Shown: positions 24,495 to 33,309, counted from the first letter of the stretch. The stretch: 64,000 nt of DNA from Cryobacterium suzukii (GCF_004403185.1 NZ_SOHJ01000007.1:124001-188000); one strand, 5' to 3'. The notes: generated from the sequence alone by a model not told the origin. Numbers and translations are program-made.

Positions 24495-26408
24495 ATGCAT
24501 CCTGCTTCTAATAATCATCGTTGGCTCGTCGAGCCGCTAATCGGCAGCGTTCTCGTGTTGATCTGGGCTGTCGGTTTCAGCACACACTTGGTGAGCTTCG
24601 TCCCGTTGCGCGGAGAAATGATCTGGTCTACAACTCCATACGCGTTCGCGCTCGTGGTCGGCTTCGCGGCCGCCATCGCGCTCTCCCGCGTTGCAACCGG
24701 CACCTCGCTCGTCCTGGTTGGCGTGCTTCTGGCGGCTCAGCTGCTCTTTTGGCCTGCTCGGTTCAGCGCGCTCAGTTGGTCGGCGTATTTTATGCTGCTC
24801 GTCTTCGCCACACTCGTCGGGTTCTATGCAGCCAGGCGGATGCGCATGGTTGCGCCGTTCGTCTTGGTCCTCTACGCGGTCGTGGTCTCGGCTCTGCTGG
24901 TCCTTCCCCGCTTCAGCGCAACCAGCATCGATGGTTTGATCAACGGAAAGCATCTGTCATCTGTTGCCTCGATCCCGGATCTCCTCGTTTGTAGCGGCGT
25001 GGCCGCGCTGATCACGTTCGGGTTCTGGTACCTCGGGTTTCGGCTCCGCTTGGTGAGCTCCGCGCTGCGGTCGGGCTGGGATGACGCTACGTCGCCGATT
25101 ATCAGCATCGCCCAACGGGTGCTGCTTCCGCTGCGCCCGGTGCTAGAGCCAGCCATCGCCGTCGCGTTCTACGTGTTGTGGATTATCGCGGAAGCCGGTC
25201 GTTCCGGCGGTTCGCCATGGCCGTCGTTTCCCTTCACACTTGGCCTTCTCGCTGCGTCGATCGCCGTCGCCCGAACCTCTCCCCGGGTTGCGGTCGCGCT
25301 GCCTGGCGTCGTGCTTGCGATTCAACTCTTCGGTATTCCCACCCGGTTCAGTTCGACGACCTGGCCCGTGTACTTCGCCGTTCTCGTCACCTGCTTGATC
25401 GTGAGTGCGACCGCGGATCGGCGCATCCGCTGGCTGTCTCTGCCGATCACGGCCGTGTATGTCGTCGTGATTACGACGCTGATGACTGTTCCCGCGCTGT
25501 CCGACGGCTACGGCTGGACGTCATGGGTCGGCGCTCGAAATTCAGGCGACAACGTCATCGAAAGCTTCGCCGGTGTCCTCGTGGTCGGTCTACTCCTTGC
25601 GGCAGCCGCCTGGTTCATCGGTTTTGGCCTTCGTGCATCGCAGTTGAATCGAGCCGCCGACGCGAAGCTCGGTGCAACCGTCGACGAACTCCGCTCGGCC
25701 GAGATCGACTTGATCGTCGCGAGCGAGCGCGACCGTATCGCCCAGGACGTGCACGACATCATGGCGCATTCTCTGGCCGTAATCATCGCGCAAGCCGACG
25801 GCGCACGTTTCATCGGCCCGCAACGGCCGGATGCGATCAGCGAATCCCTGGAACGAATCGCTGCATCCGCCCGCACGTCGCTGGCCGAGGTGCGAATGCT
25901 GATCGAGTCACTTGTCGAAGATCCTGACGGCCACTCGAATCCCAACCTCGAGAACCTGGACGAACTCGTACAGCGGATGCGCGGGGCCGGCCTCACCATC
26001 ACCGTCGACCGCTTCGGCGACCCCACCGTGCTCACGTCTGGACAGCAACTGGCGGTGTACCGCATCGTGCAGGAGAGCCTGACGAACGCACTCAAACACG
26101 CAGGAGCCCAGTCCGCTGCTCGGCTCACGCTCGACTGGCGCGGACCAGGACTTGCCTTGACGGTCGCCTCTATCGGGAAGCCCCGGCAACACCCAGACTC
26201 GAACGTGCGCGGGCACGGGCACGGCCGCGGGATCTATGGGATGCGCGAACGCGCACGTCTGGCCGGCGGCTGGCTGACCGCGGACGTGGACGATGAAGCA
26301 CCGGGCGGCTTCCTGGTCACTGCATTCGTGCCGACGGCGTGCGTTGTCGAACAGACAACCGAGGCGCCGGAAGCCACCCTCCTGGCAGCAGAAGCAGGCT
26401 CGCGGTGA
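24495..26408 (+). CDS. two-component sensor histidine kinase (HisKA_3/NarL type, multi-pass)
   Basis: 637 residues. The N-terminal 390 are mostly membrane: about ten to twelve hydrophobic helices arranged as two similar halves (each has a ...LFWPARFSALSWSAYF / ...LFGIPTRFSSTTWPVYF block), which suggests an internal duplication. The kinase core follows: dimerization helix ERDRIAQDVHDIMAHSLAVII with phospho-acceptor H420, then QLAVYRIVQESLTNALKHAGA (N box) and GHGRGIYGMRERARLAGG (G box). No extracytoplasmic sensor domain is visible, so the signal is probably sensed within the membrane. The stop overlaps the response regulator start (GTGA). Confidence 0.92.
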   Translation: MHPASNNHRWLVEPLIGSVLVLIWAVGFSTHLVSFVPLRGEMIWSTTPYAFALVVGFAAAIALSRVATGTSLVLVGVLLAAQLLFWPARFSALSWSAYFMLLVFATLVGFYAARRMRMVAPFVLVLYAVVVSALLVLPRFSATSIDGLINGKHLSSVASIPDLLVCSGVAALITFGFWYLGFRLRLVSSALRSGWDDATSPIISIAQRVLLPLRPVLEPAIAVAFYVLWIIAEAGRSGGSPWPSFPFTLGLLAASIAVARTSPRVAVALPGVVLAIQLFGIPTRFSSTTWPVYFAVLVTCLIVSATADRRIRWLSLPITAVYVVVITTLMTVPALSDGYGWTSWVGARNSGDNVIESFAGVLVVGLLLAAAAWFIGFGLRASQLNRAADAKLGATVDELRSAEIDLIVASERDRIAQDVHDIMAHSLAVIIAQADGARFIGPQRPDAISESLERIAASARTSLAEVRMLIESLVEDPDGHSNPNLENLDELVQRMRGAGLTITVDRFGDPTVLTSGQQLAVYRIVQESLTNALKHAGAQSAARLTLDWRGPGLALTVASIGKPRQHPDSNVRGHGHGRGIYGMRERARLAGGWLTADVDDEAPGGFLVTAFVPTACVVEQTTEAPEATLLAAEAGSR

Positions 26409-27115
26409 GAGCCATCCGAGTTGCGATTGCCGATGACCAGCAACTGTTCTGTTCTGGGATCCAGATGCTCATCGAGTCACAGCCCGACCTGCAGTTCGTC
26501 GGTGCCGCTTACGACGGAGAAGCCGCTATCGTCCTCGCTCGCCAGGCGCGCCCGGACGTCATGTTGATGGACATCCGGATGCCGTTGCTCGACGGCATTG
26601 AGGCGACTGCGCGCATCCTGGGCGCCACAGACAAACCCGACAGTGACAGCGGTGAATGCGACGCCGATGACTGTGCCACCGTTCTCGACGCGCAGCCAAA
26701 GGTAATCATGCTCACGACGTTCCAACGCGATGAAGCGGTCGTTCGCGCAATCCACGCGGGCGCAGACGGTTTCATAATGAAGGACACCACGCCTGAGTTC
26801 GTACTCGCTTCGATCCGCACGGTCTACGCCGGGCACTCCGTGATCGCGCCTACCGACACAGCCGACATTATCCGGGCGCAGACGTCCCAGAAACACAGGG
26901 AGCCAACCGCAGAATCAATCTCAGCGCTCTCCGCACGCGAGAAAGAGGTCTTCCTGCTCGCAGCGCGCGGCCTCAGCAACGCGGACATCGCCCAGACCGC
27001 CTATATCAGCGAGGCGACGGTCAAGAGCCACATCCGCAGCATCCTGGCGAAACTGTCACTCACCTCACGCGTGCAGATCGTCGCGCACGCCTACGAGAAC
27101 GGGCTGCTGCGCTGA
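26405..27115 (+). CDS. NarL/LuxR-family response regulator
   Basis: 236 residues from the GTG at 26405, overlapping the kinase stop by 4 bases. Receiver domain: acidic pair at D10/D11, phospho-acceptor D56 in VMLMDIRMP, then TTF and the conserved lysine in FIMKDT. The C-terminal LuxR-type helix-turn-helix is ALSAREKEVFLLAARGLSNADIAQTAYISEATVKSHIRSILAKL. An acidic insertion of about 25 residues (around 76-98, rich in Asp with two cysteines) interrupts the receiver between strands 3 and 4, which is unusual. Paired with the upstream kinase; targets unknown. Confidence 0.93.
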   Translation: MRAIRVAIADDQQLFCSGIQMLIESQPDLQFVGAAYDGEAAIVLARQARPDVMLMDIRMPLLDGIEATARILGATDKPDSDSGECDADDCATVLDAQPKVIMLTTFQRDEAVVRAIHAGADGFIMKDTTPEFVLASIRTVYAGHSVIAPTDTADIIRAQTSQKHREPTAESISALSAREKEVFLLAARGLSNADIAQTAYISEATVKSHIRSILAKLSLTSRVQIVAHAYENGLLR

Positions 27116-27149
27116 GTCGCCTACTCGCAGAACCCCCTACGGGACGCTT

Positions 27150-27719
27150 TCAGCGGTTGAGAAGTTCGTGCGAGAGGACGACGGTGGCGAACTCGTCGTG
27201 AAGATTGATCGCGGTTACTCGGGAAAGTTCCGCCGCACTGATCATTCCACCTTCGAGGTCTGTCCTGTCAAACGTGTGAGTTGCATCTACGGCAAAGTAG
27301 ACGGTGTATCCCAGGTTTCCGCCAATGCGTGCTGTTGTTTCGCAGCAGTGATTGGTGGTGATACCGCAGATCACAATGGTAGAGATAGCGTTTTCTCGAA
27401 GCCAGAAGTCAAGATCGGGGGTGCCGTGAAAACTTGAGTTGACCGTTTTCTGGACCAATAGATCCGGAGTGCCAGACATGTAGCTTTTCAAGGCATGGCC
27501 GGGGTTGCTGGGGTGCAGCGGGGAGAGCGGATTGGAGGAATTATGCTGCACGAAGACAACCGGTCGCGAAAGCCTGTGCCACTCGTTCACTAACGCTGCG
27601 ATGTTCTGATCACAGTCCGCGTTGTTTCGGGGTCCCCACCATTTGACTTGGTCAAATCCTTGCTGAGCGTCAACGACGATCAGGGCGGTGTGATCATCGA
27701 TCGAGGGTAGTTGGATCAA
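27150..27719 (-). CDS. isochorismatase-family cysteine hydrolase
   Basis: 189 residues of the isochorismatase-like fold. The catalytic triad is visible: aspartate in TALIVVDAQQGF (about D17), lysine in LVQKTVNSSFHGT, and cysteine in TIVICGITTNHCCETTAR. Related enzymes include nicotinamidases, N-carbamoylsarcosine amidases and YcaC-like hydrolases; the substrate is not evident. Directly upstream on the same strand lies the truncated hydrolase duplicate, so its original promoter region may have been displaced. Confidence 0.9.
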   Translation of the reverse strand: MIQLPSIDDHTALIVVDAQQGFDQVKWWGPRNNADCDQNIAALVNEWHRLSRPVVFVQHNSSNPLSPLHPSNPGHALKSYMSGTPDLLVQKTVNSSFHGTPDLDFWLRENAISTIVICGITTNHCCETTARIGGNLGYTVYFAVDATHTFDRTDLEGGMISAAELSRVTAINLHDEFATVVLSHELLNR

Positions 27720-27794
27720 GATTTAGGCTCCTTATTAATTTTCAGATCAATGACCAAAATGGTTGATCCCGCGACGCCAGGTAGGACCGAGACT

Positions 27795-28172
27795 TCCCGC
27801 TGCCGCCAGCGTTCGCGCGACGTCATGCGATTCCGGCTGGTCGAGGTTGCCCTTGAAAAACCCGCCTCCGTGAATCCACACGATCGTTGCAGATCTCAGA
27901 TGCGCAGTGCCGGTAGGCGGTGAGTACCAGCGCACCGGTACGGAGCCGTGCGGGCCCTGGATCGTACTATCGACCGAGTGGACAGGCATCGAGATCTGGT
28001 CGAGCGACGTCACGTTCTCAACGCCAGGCAGACTGACCCAACCGGCAACGACAGACGATTCCCCATTCGTGAACCCTAGCGCGAGACCGCAAACGATTAC
28101 TGCAGGGGCCGCAACGCCCCCCGTGGCACCCATGCCGGGTCTCCCTGACCGGACCACCCAAACTCTTGATGG
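27795..28172 (-). pseudogene. truncated duplicate of the alpha/beta hydrolase gene (long repeat, copy 2)
   Basis: 378 bases nearly identical to 22337-22663 (three substitutions seen) plus a 51-base segment absent from copy 1. It encodes the hydrolase N-terminus through IHGGGFFKGNL and DVARTLAAAG, then runs into unrelated sequence and stops at 27747. The serine elbow, acid and histidine are lost, so it cannot be an active hydrolase. It preserves the probable ancestral ribosome site and ATG (28133). The few differences imply a recent duplication. Confidence 0.9.
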
Positions 28173-28191
28173 AAACTTCGTAAGCGGAACC

Positions 28192-28422
28192 TCAGACGGG
28201 ACGGGTTTTGCCATCAATGTAGAACCAGATGCGTGCCCCACCGGAGAGTTCGTATTGCCATTGATCGTGGGTGATGCCGTCGCGAACAACAGTTGCAATT
28301 GGCCCTTGAGCTGGTGGCAGTTGAGGTCTGATCGCTTGGGGGCCTTCGTGAGTCGGTCCTAGGCATCCGCGGCAGAGCTTTTTGCATTGCGACGATGTCG
28401 CGCCATCCGGTGGCAGCTTGAC
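28192..28422 (-). pseudogene. remnant of a small RelE-like/actinobacterial toxin-type protein
   Basis: The last 45 or so codons before a stop read GPIATVVRDGITHDQWQYELSGGARIWFYIDGKTRPV. This resembles the C-terminal half of a family of about 100-residue actinobacterial proteins with an EQWQYEVTGGGRLWYAID-like core that look like RelE-fold toxins. The normal end (an aromatic strand and a GHPK-like terminus) is missing, cut exactly where the duplicated hydrolase segment begins. The N-terminus is not clear and no antitoxin is visible. Family recognition is tentative. Confidence 0.4.
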
Positions 28423-28515
28423 TCGTAGCGTGCTCGATCGCGAATTCTCATGATTTGAGTGGCCCGGAAACGGAACCCTTCTCAGGCGTTCTACGCGGGC
28501 TATATTCTGGAGCGA

Positions 28516-28971
28516 ATGCTCCATTTGACACTCACGACGCCCCAAGATCTCGACGCAGTCACCGCGTTCCTTCGCGTTGCTGACCTGACGCTCAGCGGAC
28601 TCGATTCCCCCACTGTGCGACTGTGGACGGCACGCGACGCCGAAACCGGACGCATCGTTGCCAGCACGGGCTACGAGCGCAGCGACGACAACGAACACGT
28701 TCTCATTCGCAGCGTTGCCGTCGCTCCGGCACTCCGAGGTCTAGGCGTGGGCCTCCAATTGGCACGCTTCGCGCTCGACCGAGCCGCCGAATCCGGAGCA
28801 ACTCGAGCCTGGCTCTTCAGTCGACGATCCGGACCGTTCTGGCAAAAAGTCGGATTCGTCTCGGCGGACAGGAGCGAACTCGCGATCGCTCTCGCGTCGA
28901 CGCATCAGGTGCAGCTCTTCACAGAATCCGGGCAGCTCCAACGCGAAGTGGCGTGGAGCCGACTTCTCTAG
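28516..28971 (+). CDS. GNAT acetyltransferase resembling ArsN2
   Basis: 151 residues from the ATG at 28516, preceded by CTGGAGCGA. It has LIRSVAVAPALRGLGVGLQLARFALDRA (motif A, R-G-L-G-V-G), GATRAWLFSRRSGPFWQKVGF, then SADRSELAIALASTHQVQLF. The order LRS-LAV ... GF ... R ... P/ALA ... T-x-Q matches ArsN2-type acetyltransferases from arsenic-resistance loci, but no arsenic genes are nearby, so the function is open. Confidence 0.85.
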   Translation: MLHLTLTTPQDLDAVTAFLRVADLTLSGLDSPTVRLWTARDAETGRIVASTGYERSDDNEHVLIRSVAVAPALRGLGVGLQLARFALDRAAESGATRAWLFSRRSGPFWQKVGFVSADRSELAIALASTHQVQLFTESGQLQREVAWSRLL

Positions 28972-29012
28972 AGAGATCCGCCCTACGCAATTCTAGGAAC
29001 GCCTGTAAGGGG

Positions 29013-29024
29013 AACCCCCTACGA
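29013..29024. repeat. dispersed 12-bp motif GAACCCCCTRCG (best copy, inside a 23-bp similarity)
   Basis: The word gaaccccctacg at about 29013 recurs near 27130, 30643 and 34845 (with A or G at the ninth-position purine). The copies near 29003 and 30632 extend the match leftwards (gcctgtaagg / gcccgtaagc). All four lie outside intact genes in the decayed region. Confidence 0.6.
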
Positions 29025-29108
29025 AAAGGCTTTGTCGTGCTCCAAAAAAGCAGATCACGGTCGACGCTACAGGCATCTAGGAGTCACCCCTTTTGTTCGC
29101 ACCCGTCG

Positions 29109-29459
29109 TCAACGAAAACGCTCGTCGTCGAATTGCTGAACGCCACCCGCCATGCTCCACGTGGCGGCAAACGGCATCAGGGTCTCGATGGCGACGACGC
29201 GCACTCCCTCAATAGACGGGAGCAGCACCCGGGTACCCGGGTAATAATCGAAAAGAACCTGCCGGTCCCGCCCGCACGGGCCGACAACACCGCGCCCGTG
29301 ATTGCCAACAGCGACGATGGTCGTAATGCCTCGCCCCCTGTTCGCACGAGCCGCGCCGAGCGCGACCAGTTCGGCGCACGGTCCGCCCGTGAAGTGGAAC
29401 GTGTTGACCCCGGCGAACATGCGCCCGTCCTCGTCGCGTACTGGTCCGCGTTGTGCGCA
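29109..29459 (-). pseudogene. broken cytidine/blasticidin-S-deaminase-like gene
   Basis: The zinc-site motifs of the cytidine deaminase superfamily are readable: GVNTFHFTGGPCAELVAL and GPCGRDRQVLFDYYPG, followed by the C-terminal VRVVAIETLMPF. The frame opens only at about RDEDGRMFAGVN. The usual N-terminal helix (about 40 residues) is missing and the upstream sequence belongs to a GNAT remnant in another frame. Both metal-binding motifs survive, so a short product from 29420 is conceivable but not likely to fold as the tetramer. Confidence 0.6.
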
Positions 29460-29714
29460 TCCCCTTCTATGAAGCCGAGAGACGCGTGGAGGTCGCGCGC
29501 CTCAATTAGGTCGGTGCGGGTGTCCAACCGCAGCTCCTTGCGGGCCAGCGAGCCGCGTTAGGAAGAGATCGACTGACTCGTTCTCCAGCATCCGATTAAG
29601 AATTTCCCTGTCGAATATAGCTGTCTGTGAGAGCTGCGGAAGCAATCGGCGAATCTCTTCCGCGACAGCGTCGTCGGCGTGGGTGGCGATCGAAATGGTC
29701 AACTGATCTTCCAT
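29435..29714 (-). pseudogene. internally deleted GNAT acetyltransferase
   Basis: It begins as a normal GNAT (ATG at 29714, LTISIATHADDAVAEEIRRLLPQL ... VDLFLTRLAGPQ). It then jumps, in another frame, to the typical C-terminal block RLDTRTDLIEARDLHASLGF. The acetyl-CoA-binding motif A between them is deleted. Its 3' end overlaps the start of the deaminase remnant. Confidence 0.6.
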
Positions 29715-29718
29715 AGGG

Positions 29719-29958
29719 AGAGGCTACCTGTGGCGCAATGCTCACCTGCGGAACTTCACTCGCTTTGGGATTACGCACTCCCGTGCGGACAAGGTGCAGC
29801 AACGAGGCCATGAGCTTGGCCGCCGCGATGCTGTCTGCGGCAAGATCCGCAACTGGCAGTGGCGACGAAAGCGGCACGGGTCCGGGTAAACGAACCCGAT
29901 TCGTTAGCTCCGGAAGTTCAGCGGAATCGGAAAGAAACGTGCTGAGGAAGGTTCCCAT
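29719..29958 (-). pseudogene. CaiB/BaiF-type CoA transferase N-terminal fragment
   Basis: An open stretch from an ATG at 29958 reads LPELTNRVRLPGPVPLSSPLPVADLAADSIAAAKLMASLLHLVRTG, resembling the N-terminal region of family III CoA transferases (LPVADLAADSVAA...). After about 80 codons similarity ends five bases before the GNAT remnant. The several-hundred-residue remainder, including the catalytic aspartate, is absent. Confidence 0.5.
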
Positions 29959-30101
29959 CGGTTGCCTCCCGCGCCCTCGACCGTTCACGTGGGCGTGGAG
30001 CCAAACGGTCATCGGTGAACCCCACTTTATCCCCACGGTACGAGTTGCAATTGACGATGCTGAGGCCGAGCAATCAGGCACGGATTAGAGCCGGCGATAG
30101 G

Positions 30102-30515
30102 TCAGCTGGCGAGCAGACCAAAGACAGACGCGACAAGCGTCTGTCCGGCGATCTTGGCCCACCCGCCGAGCCCGAGGCTGCGTTGGTGATGCACTTTGAG
30201 GAAGTCGTCGACGAACCCTACGCCAGCCGTGCCTATGAACATGAATAGCACGAGCAGTGAAGACGCCGAAATACCCTCGCCGCCGCTGACGATTACCGCG
30301 ACGAAGAACCCGAATAGCGTCGCCAAGATGATCACAATGCCGCCCATTGAGGGCGTTCCACGCTTGGTGTGATGCGACTTCGGACCGTCGGCGGATGAAC
30401 TGGCCGAGTTCAAGCCGCTTGAACAAACGGACGAACAACGGAGTTAGAAGAAGCGAAAAGGCAAGGGCGAGACCGCTGGCCGTTAGTAGAGTCCCACTGC
30501 GTCAGTGTGGCAGTT
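30102..30515 (-). pseudogene. mraY: mraY fragment (phospho-N-acetylmuramoyl-pentapeptide transferase), frameshifted and truncated
   Basis: The first part ([27 protein letters not shown]) and second part ([21 protein letters not shown] ... [18 protein letters not shown]) are the unmistakable N-terminal third of MraY, including the first aspartate motif DD. They are in two different frames, joined near 30400. The protein stops after FGLLAS, so about 235 of 365 residues are missing. MraY is essential for peptidoglycan synthesis, so a complete copy must exist elsewhere and this is a dead partial duplicate. Confidence 0.85.
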
Positions 30516-30732
30516 GGCTGCCCATATGTCGCACTACAGCCGACTATTGCCCACATGACGCGATATCGTCCCAGGCAAGTCCGGGAGATTTACCTGTTGG
30601 CGGGCGGACGGCGCTTGGCCTTCTCGAGGGTGCCCGTAAGCCGAACCCCCTGCGGTAAAGTGGCGGGTCAATCTCCGTGTGCTCAATACTTTCGGCAATC
30701 GAAACATTGAGTTCAGCGGCGTGGACCGACAA
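30516..30732. other. short region with no gene; carries one copy of the 12-bp motif
   Basis: Contains gaaccccctgcg near 30643 within the longer gcccgtaagccgaacccc context. Open frames here have no recognisable family. Confidence 0.4.
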
Positions 30733-31158
30733 TCAAAATATCTTCCTCGGTTGTCCATCTGGCGTATGGCCAAACCTGGCTATCAGCAAGAGCACAAGCG
30801 CGGTGCCCGATAACACCCCGTCCAGTATTCCGGCAGGAAGCAGAAAGATCATTAGCGCCAACGTCACGATGCAGTTGATCAAGGAAAGCGCGAGCCCCCA
30901 GAGTCGGTTCCGTAACAGCCCGACCGCGCCGAGCACACGAAGAGCCGCGAAAACCCCACTCATAGCCATCATGAGATAGAGATTGTCCTGCAAATAGGGA
31001 AGCGCGAAGACCTCGGCATTTTCGACTATGGACGCTGGCGGGATCTGGAGAGCGAGGAGGACAACGACGCCAATGAAGACCAATCCCTCCATAAGTACGC
31101 CCTGGACTAGGAGCAACCCGGCCGCCCACCGATACTGCCGTCGTTGAATTGTGTCCAC
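30733..31158 (-). CDS. four-helix membrane protein of unknown function
   Basis: 141 residues from a GTG at 31158, with four hydrophobic segments (AAGLLLVQGVLMEGLVFIGVVVLLAL, YLMMAMSGVFAALRVLGAVGLL, LWGLALSLINCIVTLALMIFLL, GVLSGTALVLLLIARF). This is a DUF-type small integral membrane protein. No motif or family name is recognised. It is divergent from the HXXEE protein, with about 125 bases between them. Confidence 0.75.
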   Translation of the reverse strand: MDTIQRRQYRWAAGLLLVQGVLMEGLVFIGVVVLLALQIPPASIVENAEVFALPYLQDNLYLMMAMSGVFAALRVLGAVGLLRNRLWGLALSLINCIVTLALMIFLLPAGILDGVLSGTALVLLLIARFGHTPDGQPRKIF

Positions 31159-31282
31159 TCCACAACCCTATCGACCGCACAGGGTCCCGGCTGTCGAACC
31201 TCCTGCGGGGCTCCGAACGGGCACGAAATTTGCGAGGCACCCCAAACAAAGTTCGGGTGGCGGGGATGGATATGATTTCGTT

Positions 31283-31804
31283 GTGTCGATCGAGCCAGCT
31301 AGAACCCGAATCGCTGCGGTGGCACTCTTCGCCGCTTGGCTTGTGCACGACGTAGAAGAAGTGTTCACCTTCCCGGCCACGTCCAGGCTGCTCGCCGCAC
31401 GTTTGGGCACCGACCGGGTGGTAGTTTCTCCGTCGCAATCTGTACTCGCCATCGCGCTCATGGGAGTGCTTGTTGGCGCGGCCTGCGTTCGCGGCGCACG
31501 CACCCAAGGAAGATCACGTCTCTACCGAGCGGTGTTAGCGGGCTTGGAAGCTCATGTGGTCACGCACATCGCGACTTCGATCTCCTTCAAGAGCTACACC
31601 GCTGGACTCATAACGGCACCCCTCGTGATGTTTCCCGGGGCGCGAGTAGCCCGGGCTGAACTCCGTCGAGGCGGCTCGCCCCTCCTGCCGTCTGACACCG
31701 TACATGGCGGGGCGCTTCTGTTCGCCGCGGCAATATTTTCGCACTTCATTTCACGCCTCTTCCTCGGAGCAGGTTACCCGCGGGCACGAATCCCACGTAT
31801 GTAG
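31283..31804 (+). CDS. HXXEE-domain membrane protein
   Basis: 173 residues from a GTG at 31283. It has the family-defining motif HDVEE (in LFAAWLVHDVEEVFTF) in the first helix, further helices (SVLAIALMGVLVGAACV, VLAGLEAHVVTHIATSI), and C-terminal GLITAPLVMFPGA. The HXXEE family has histidine and glutamate residues in membrane helices that could bind metal, but its function is unknown. The frame begins at 31151, and the earlier start would overlap the divergent gene. Confidence 0.75.
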   Translation: MSIEPARTRIAAVALFAAWLVHDVEEVFTFPATSRLLAARLGTDRVVVSPSQSVLAIALMGVLVGAACVRGARTQGRSRLYRAVLAGLEAHVVTHIATSISFKSYTAGLITAPLVMFPGARVARAELRRGGSPLLPSDTVHGGALLFAAAIFSHFISRLFLGAGYPRARIPRM

Positions 31805-32025
31805 CAAATTCGGCTCCGGCGTCAGCCAAACCTCACTTCGTCATCGTGAACGTCCGCTTACAAATTTTTGACGTACTTGTTGAGGCTGTAGGAGCCAGCG
31901 GGACAGAGACGAGCGCACGTATCAATTGGCACTCGGAGCAAGAGCGTCTTGCAGGCGAGCGACGCGAGACCATTGGAATGGATTGTTGTACGTCTGCTAT
32001 TCCGACGAGTATTGATCGTGTGGGC
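31805..32025. other. convergent gap with no gene seen
   Basis: About 220 bases between the HXXEE gene and the Fic gene stop. No clear hairpin terminator or coding sequence was recognised. Confidence 0.35.
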
Positions 32026-33309
32026 TCAATCTTTTGGGCGCAGCACGCCTATCTGGTCGATGGCTGGCACCGGCGGTCCCAGCCGCGGCTTGCCGGGTCC
32101 GGTGTCACCTGCTCCGACGCGGTTGCTGCGTTCGGTCAAGCTGACGAGGGCGAGGTGGCGGTCGGCGCTCCAGCAGATCAGTCGACCCTTCTGGTCCTTG
32201 TTGCGCCCCAGGATGCCCGCGTCGGCGAGCTGTACCAGCGCGCGATGTGCCGCTGCCGTGGACACTCTGTGCCGTGCAGCAACAGTTTCGATGGTTAGCA
32301 CGGGCTCGCTGGCCAGAGTGTCCAGAATGCGCAAGATCACAGCATCACTGCGCGGAGCGGCCGGCGAGATCTCGTGCTGTCTGCGGTAGTGGCTGAGTTC
32401 CTCGCGGACCGTCAGGTCAAGTGCCTCGATGTCGACAGACAAACGCACTGCGTTTGCGGCAGCCAGCTCAGCCGCGTGGGCAAAGCCAATGATCCACTCG
32501 TCCAGTCGAGAGGGCTGTGCCCGGAAGGCCGTCAATCCCTCGAGGTACGCATCCTTGTTGCCCGCAAACACCGTGCTAATCGGGATCAGCACGTTCCGCA
32601 GCGCATCCGTTCGACGGAGGATCGTGTGGATGAGTGCACGTCCGGTGCGACCGTTACCGTCGATGAACGGGTGGATAGTTTCGAACTGGGCATGAGCGAT
32701 CGCTGCCCGCACTATGGGATTGCCCGCTGTTGCGCTCACGAATAGGCACAGATCATCGACCAGGCGCGGTACCTCGGTCTCTGGCGGAGGTACGAAGTCT
32801 GCACGGAGCGGGCTCCAGCCGGGCCCGCCCACCCAGATTTGCTCAGTTCTCAGCCCGAGCTTGAGCGCGGGCTCGATGATGTGCTGCAGGCGCTCGATAT
32901 CGGCCGTGGTGACAGCGCGATCGCGATCAGCAAGCTGCGCGATCGCCGCCTCAGTAGCGCGCACGTTCGCAAGGACGTCCACCGCAACGCGCGTTCCCTG
33001 CTGAAGGAGCTCGGCGATAGCGAGCTTCTTGGGGGTGACGCTGTTTCCTTCGATCCACGACGACGAGATGCTCTCGGAACGAATCAACAGGTGATTGAGG
33101 TAGCCCCCGCGGGCGCCGATGCGCTCGTCTGCACGCGCGAGCACCGCCAGGGCGTCTTCCGCAGCCTGCTGCGCTTCCCGGCCGAGTTGCGACACCGGGG
33201 TGCCAAGCGCGTCGGGAACGTACGCTTGATAGCGCCCCGGTGCCCTGTCCTGACGGCCGAGGTGCGCAGCGTCTTCCGGGTTCCAAAGCAGGTCAACGTA
33301 GTGGGGCAT
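32026..33309 (-). CDS. Fic-family protein (probable AMP transferase) with inhibitory motif and C-terminal winged helix
   Basis: 427 residues. The core Fic motif HPFIDGNGRTGR starts at H213 and has every catalytic position of an AMPylating enzyme (HxFx[D/E]GNGRxxR). The N-terminal inhibitory helix motif [S/T]xxxE[G/N] is present as S83-SWI-E87-G88, so it is an autoinhibited class II Fic protein. A C-terminal winged-helix-like segment (LTIETVAARHRVSTAAAHRALVQLADAGIL) suggests DNA binding and self-regulation. Members modify hydroxyl side chains of targets such as GTPases or gyrase; the target here is unknown. There is no separate antitoxin gene. Confidence 0.93.
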   Translation of the reverse strand: MPHYVDLLWNPEDAAHLGRQDRAPGRYQAYVPDALGTPVSQLGREAQQAAEDALAVLARADERIGARGGYLNHLLIRSESISSSWIEGNSVTPKKLAIAELLQQGTRVAVDVLANVRATEAAIAQLADRDRAVTTADIERLQHIIEPALKLGLRTEQIWVGGPGWSPLRADFVPPPETEVPRLVDDLCLFVSATAGNPIVRAAIAHAQFETIHPFIDGNGRTGRALIHTILRRTDALRNVLIPISTVFAGNKDAYLEGLTAFRAQPSRLDEWIIGFAHAAELAAANAVRLSVDIEALDLTVREELSHYRRQHEISPAAPRSDAVILRILDTLASEPVLTIETVAARHRVSTAAAHRALVQLADAGILGRNKDQKGRLICWSADRHLALVSLTERSNRVGAGDTGPGKPRLGPPVPAIDQIGVLRPKD

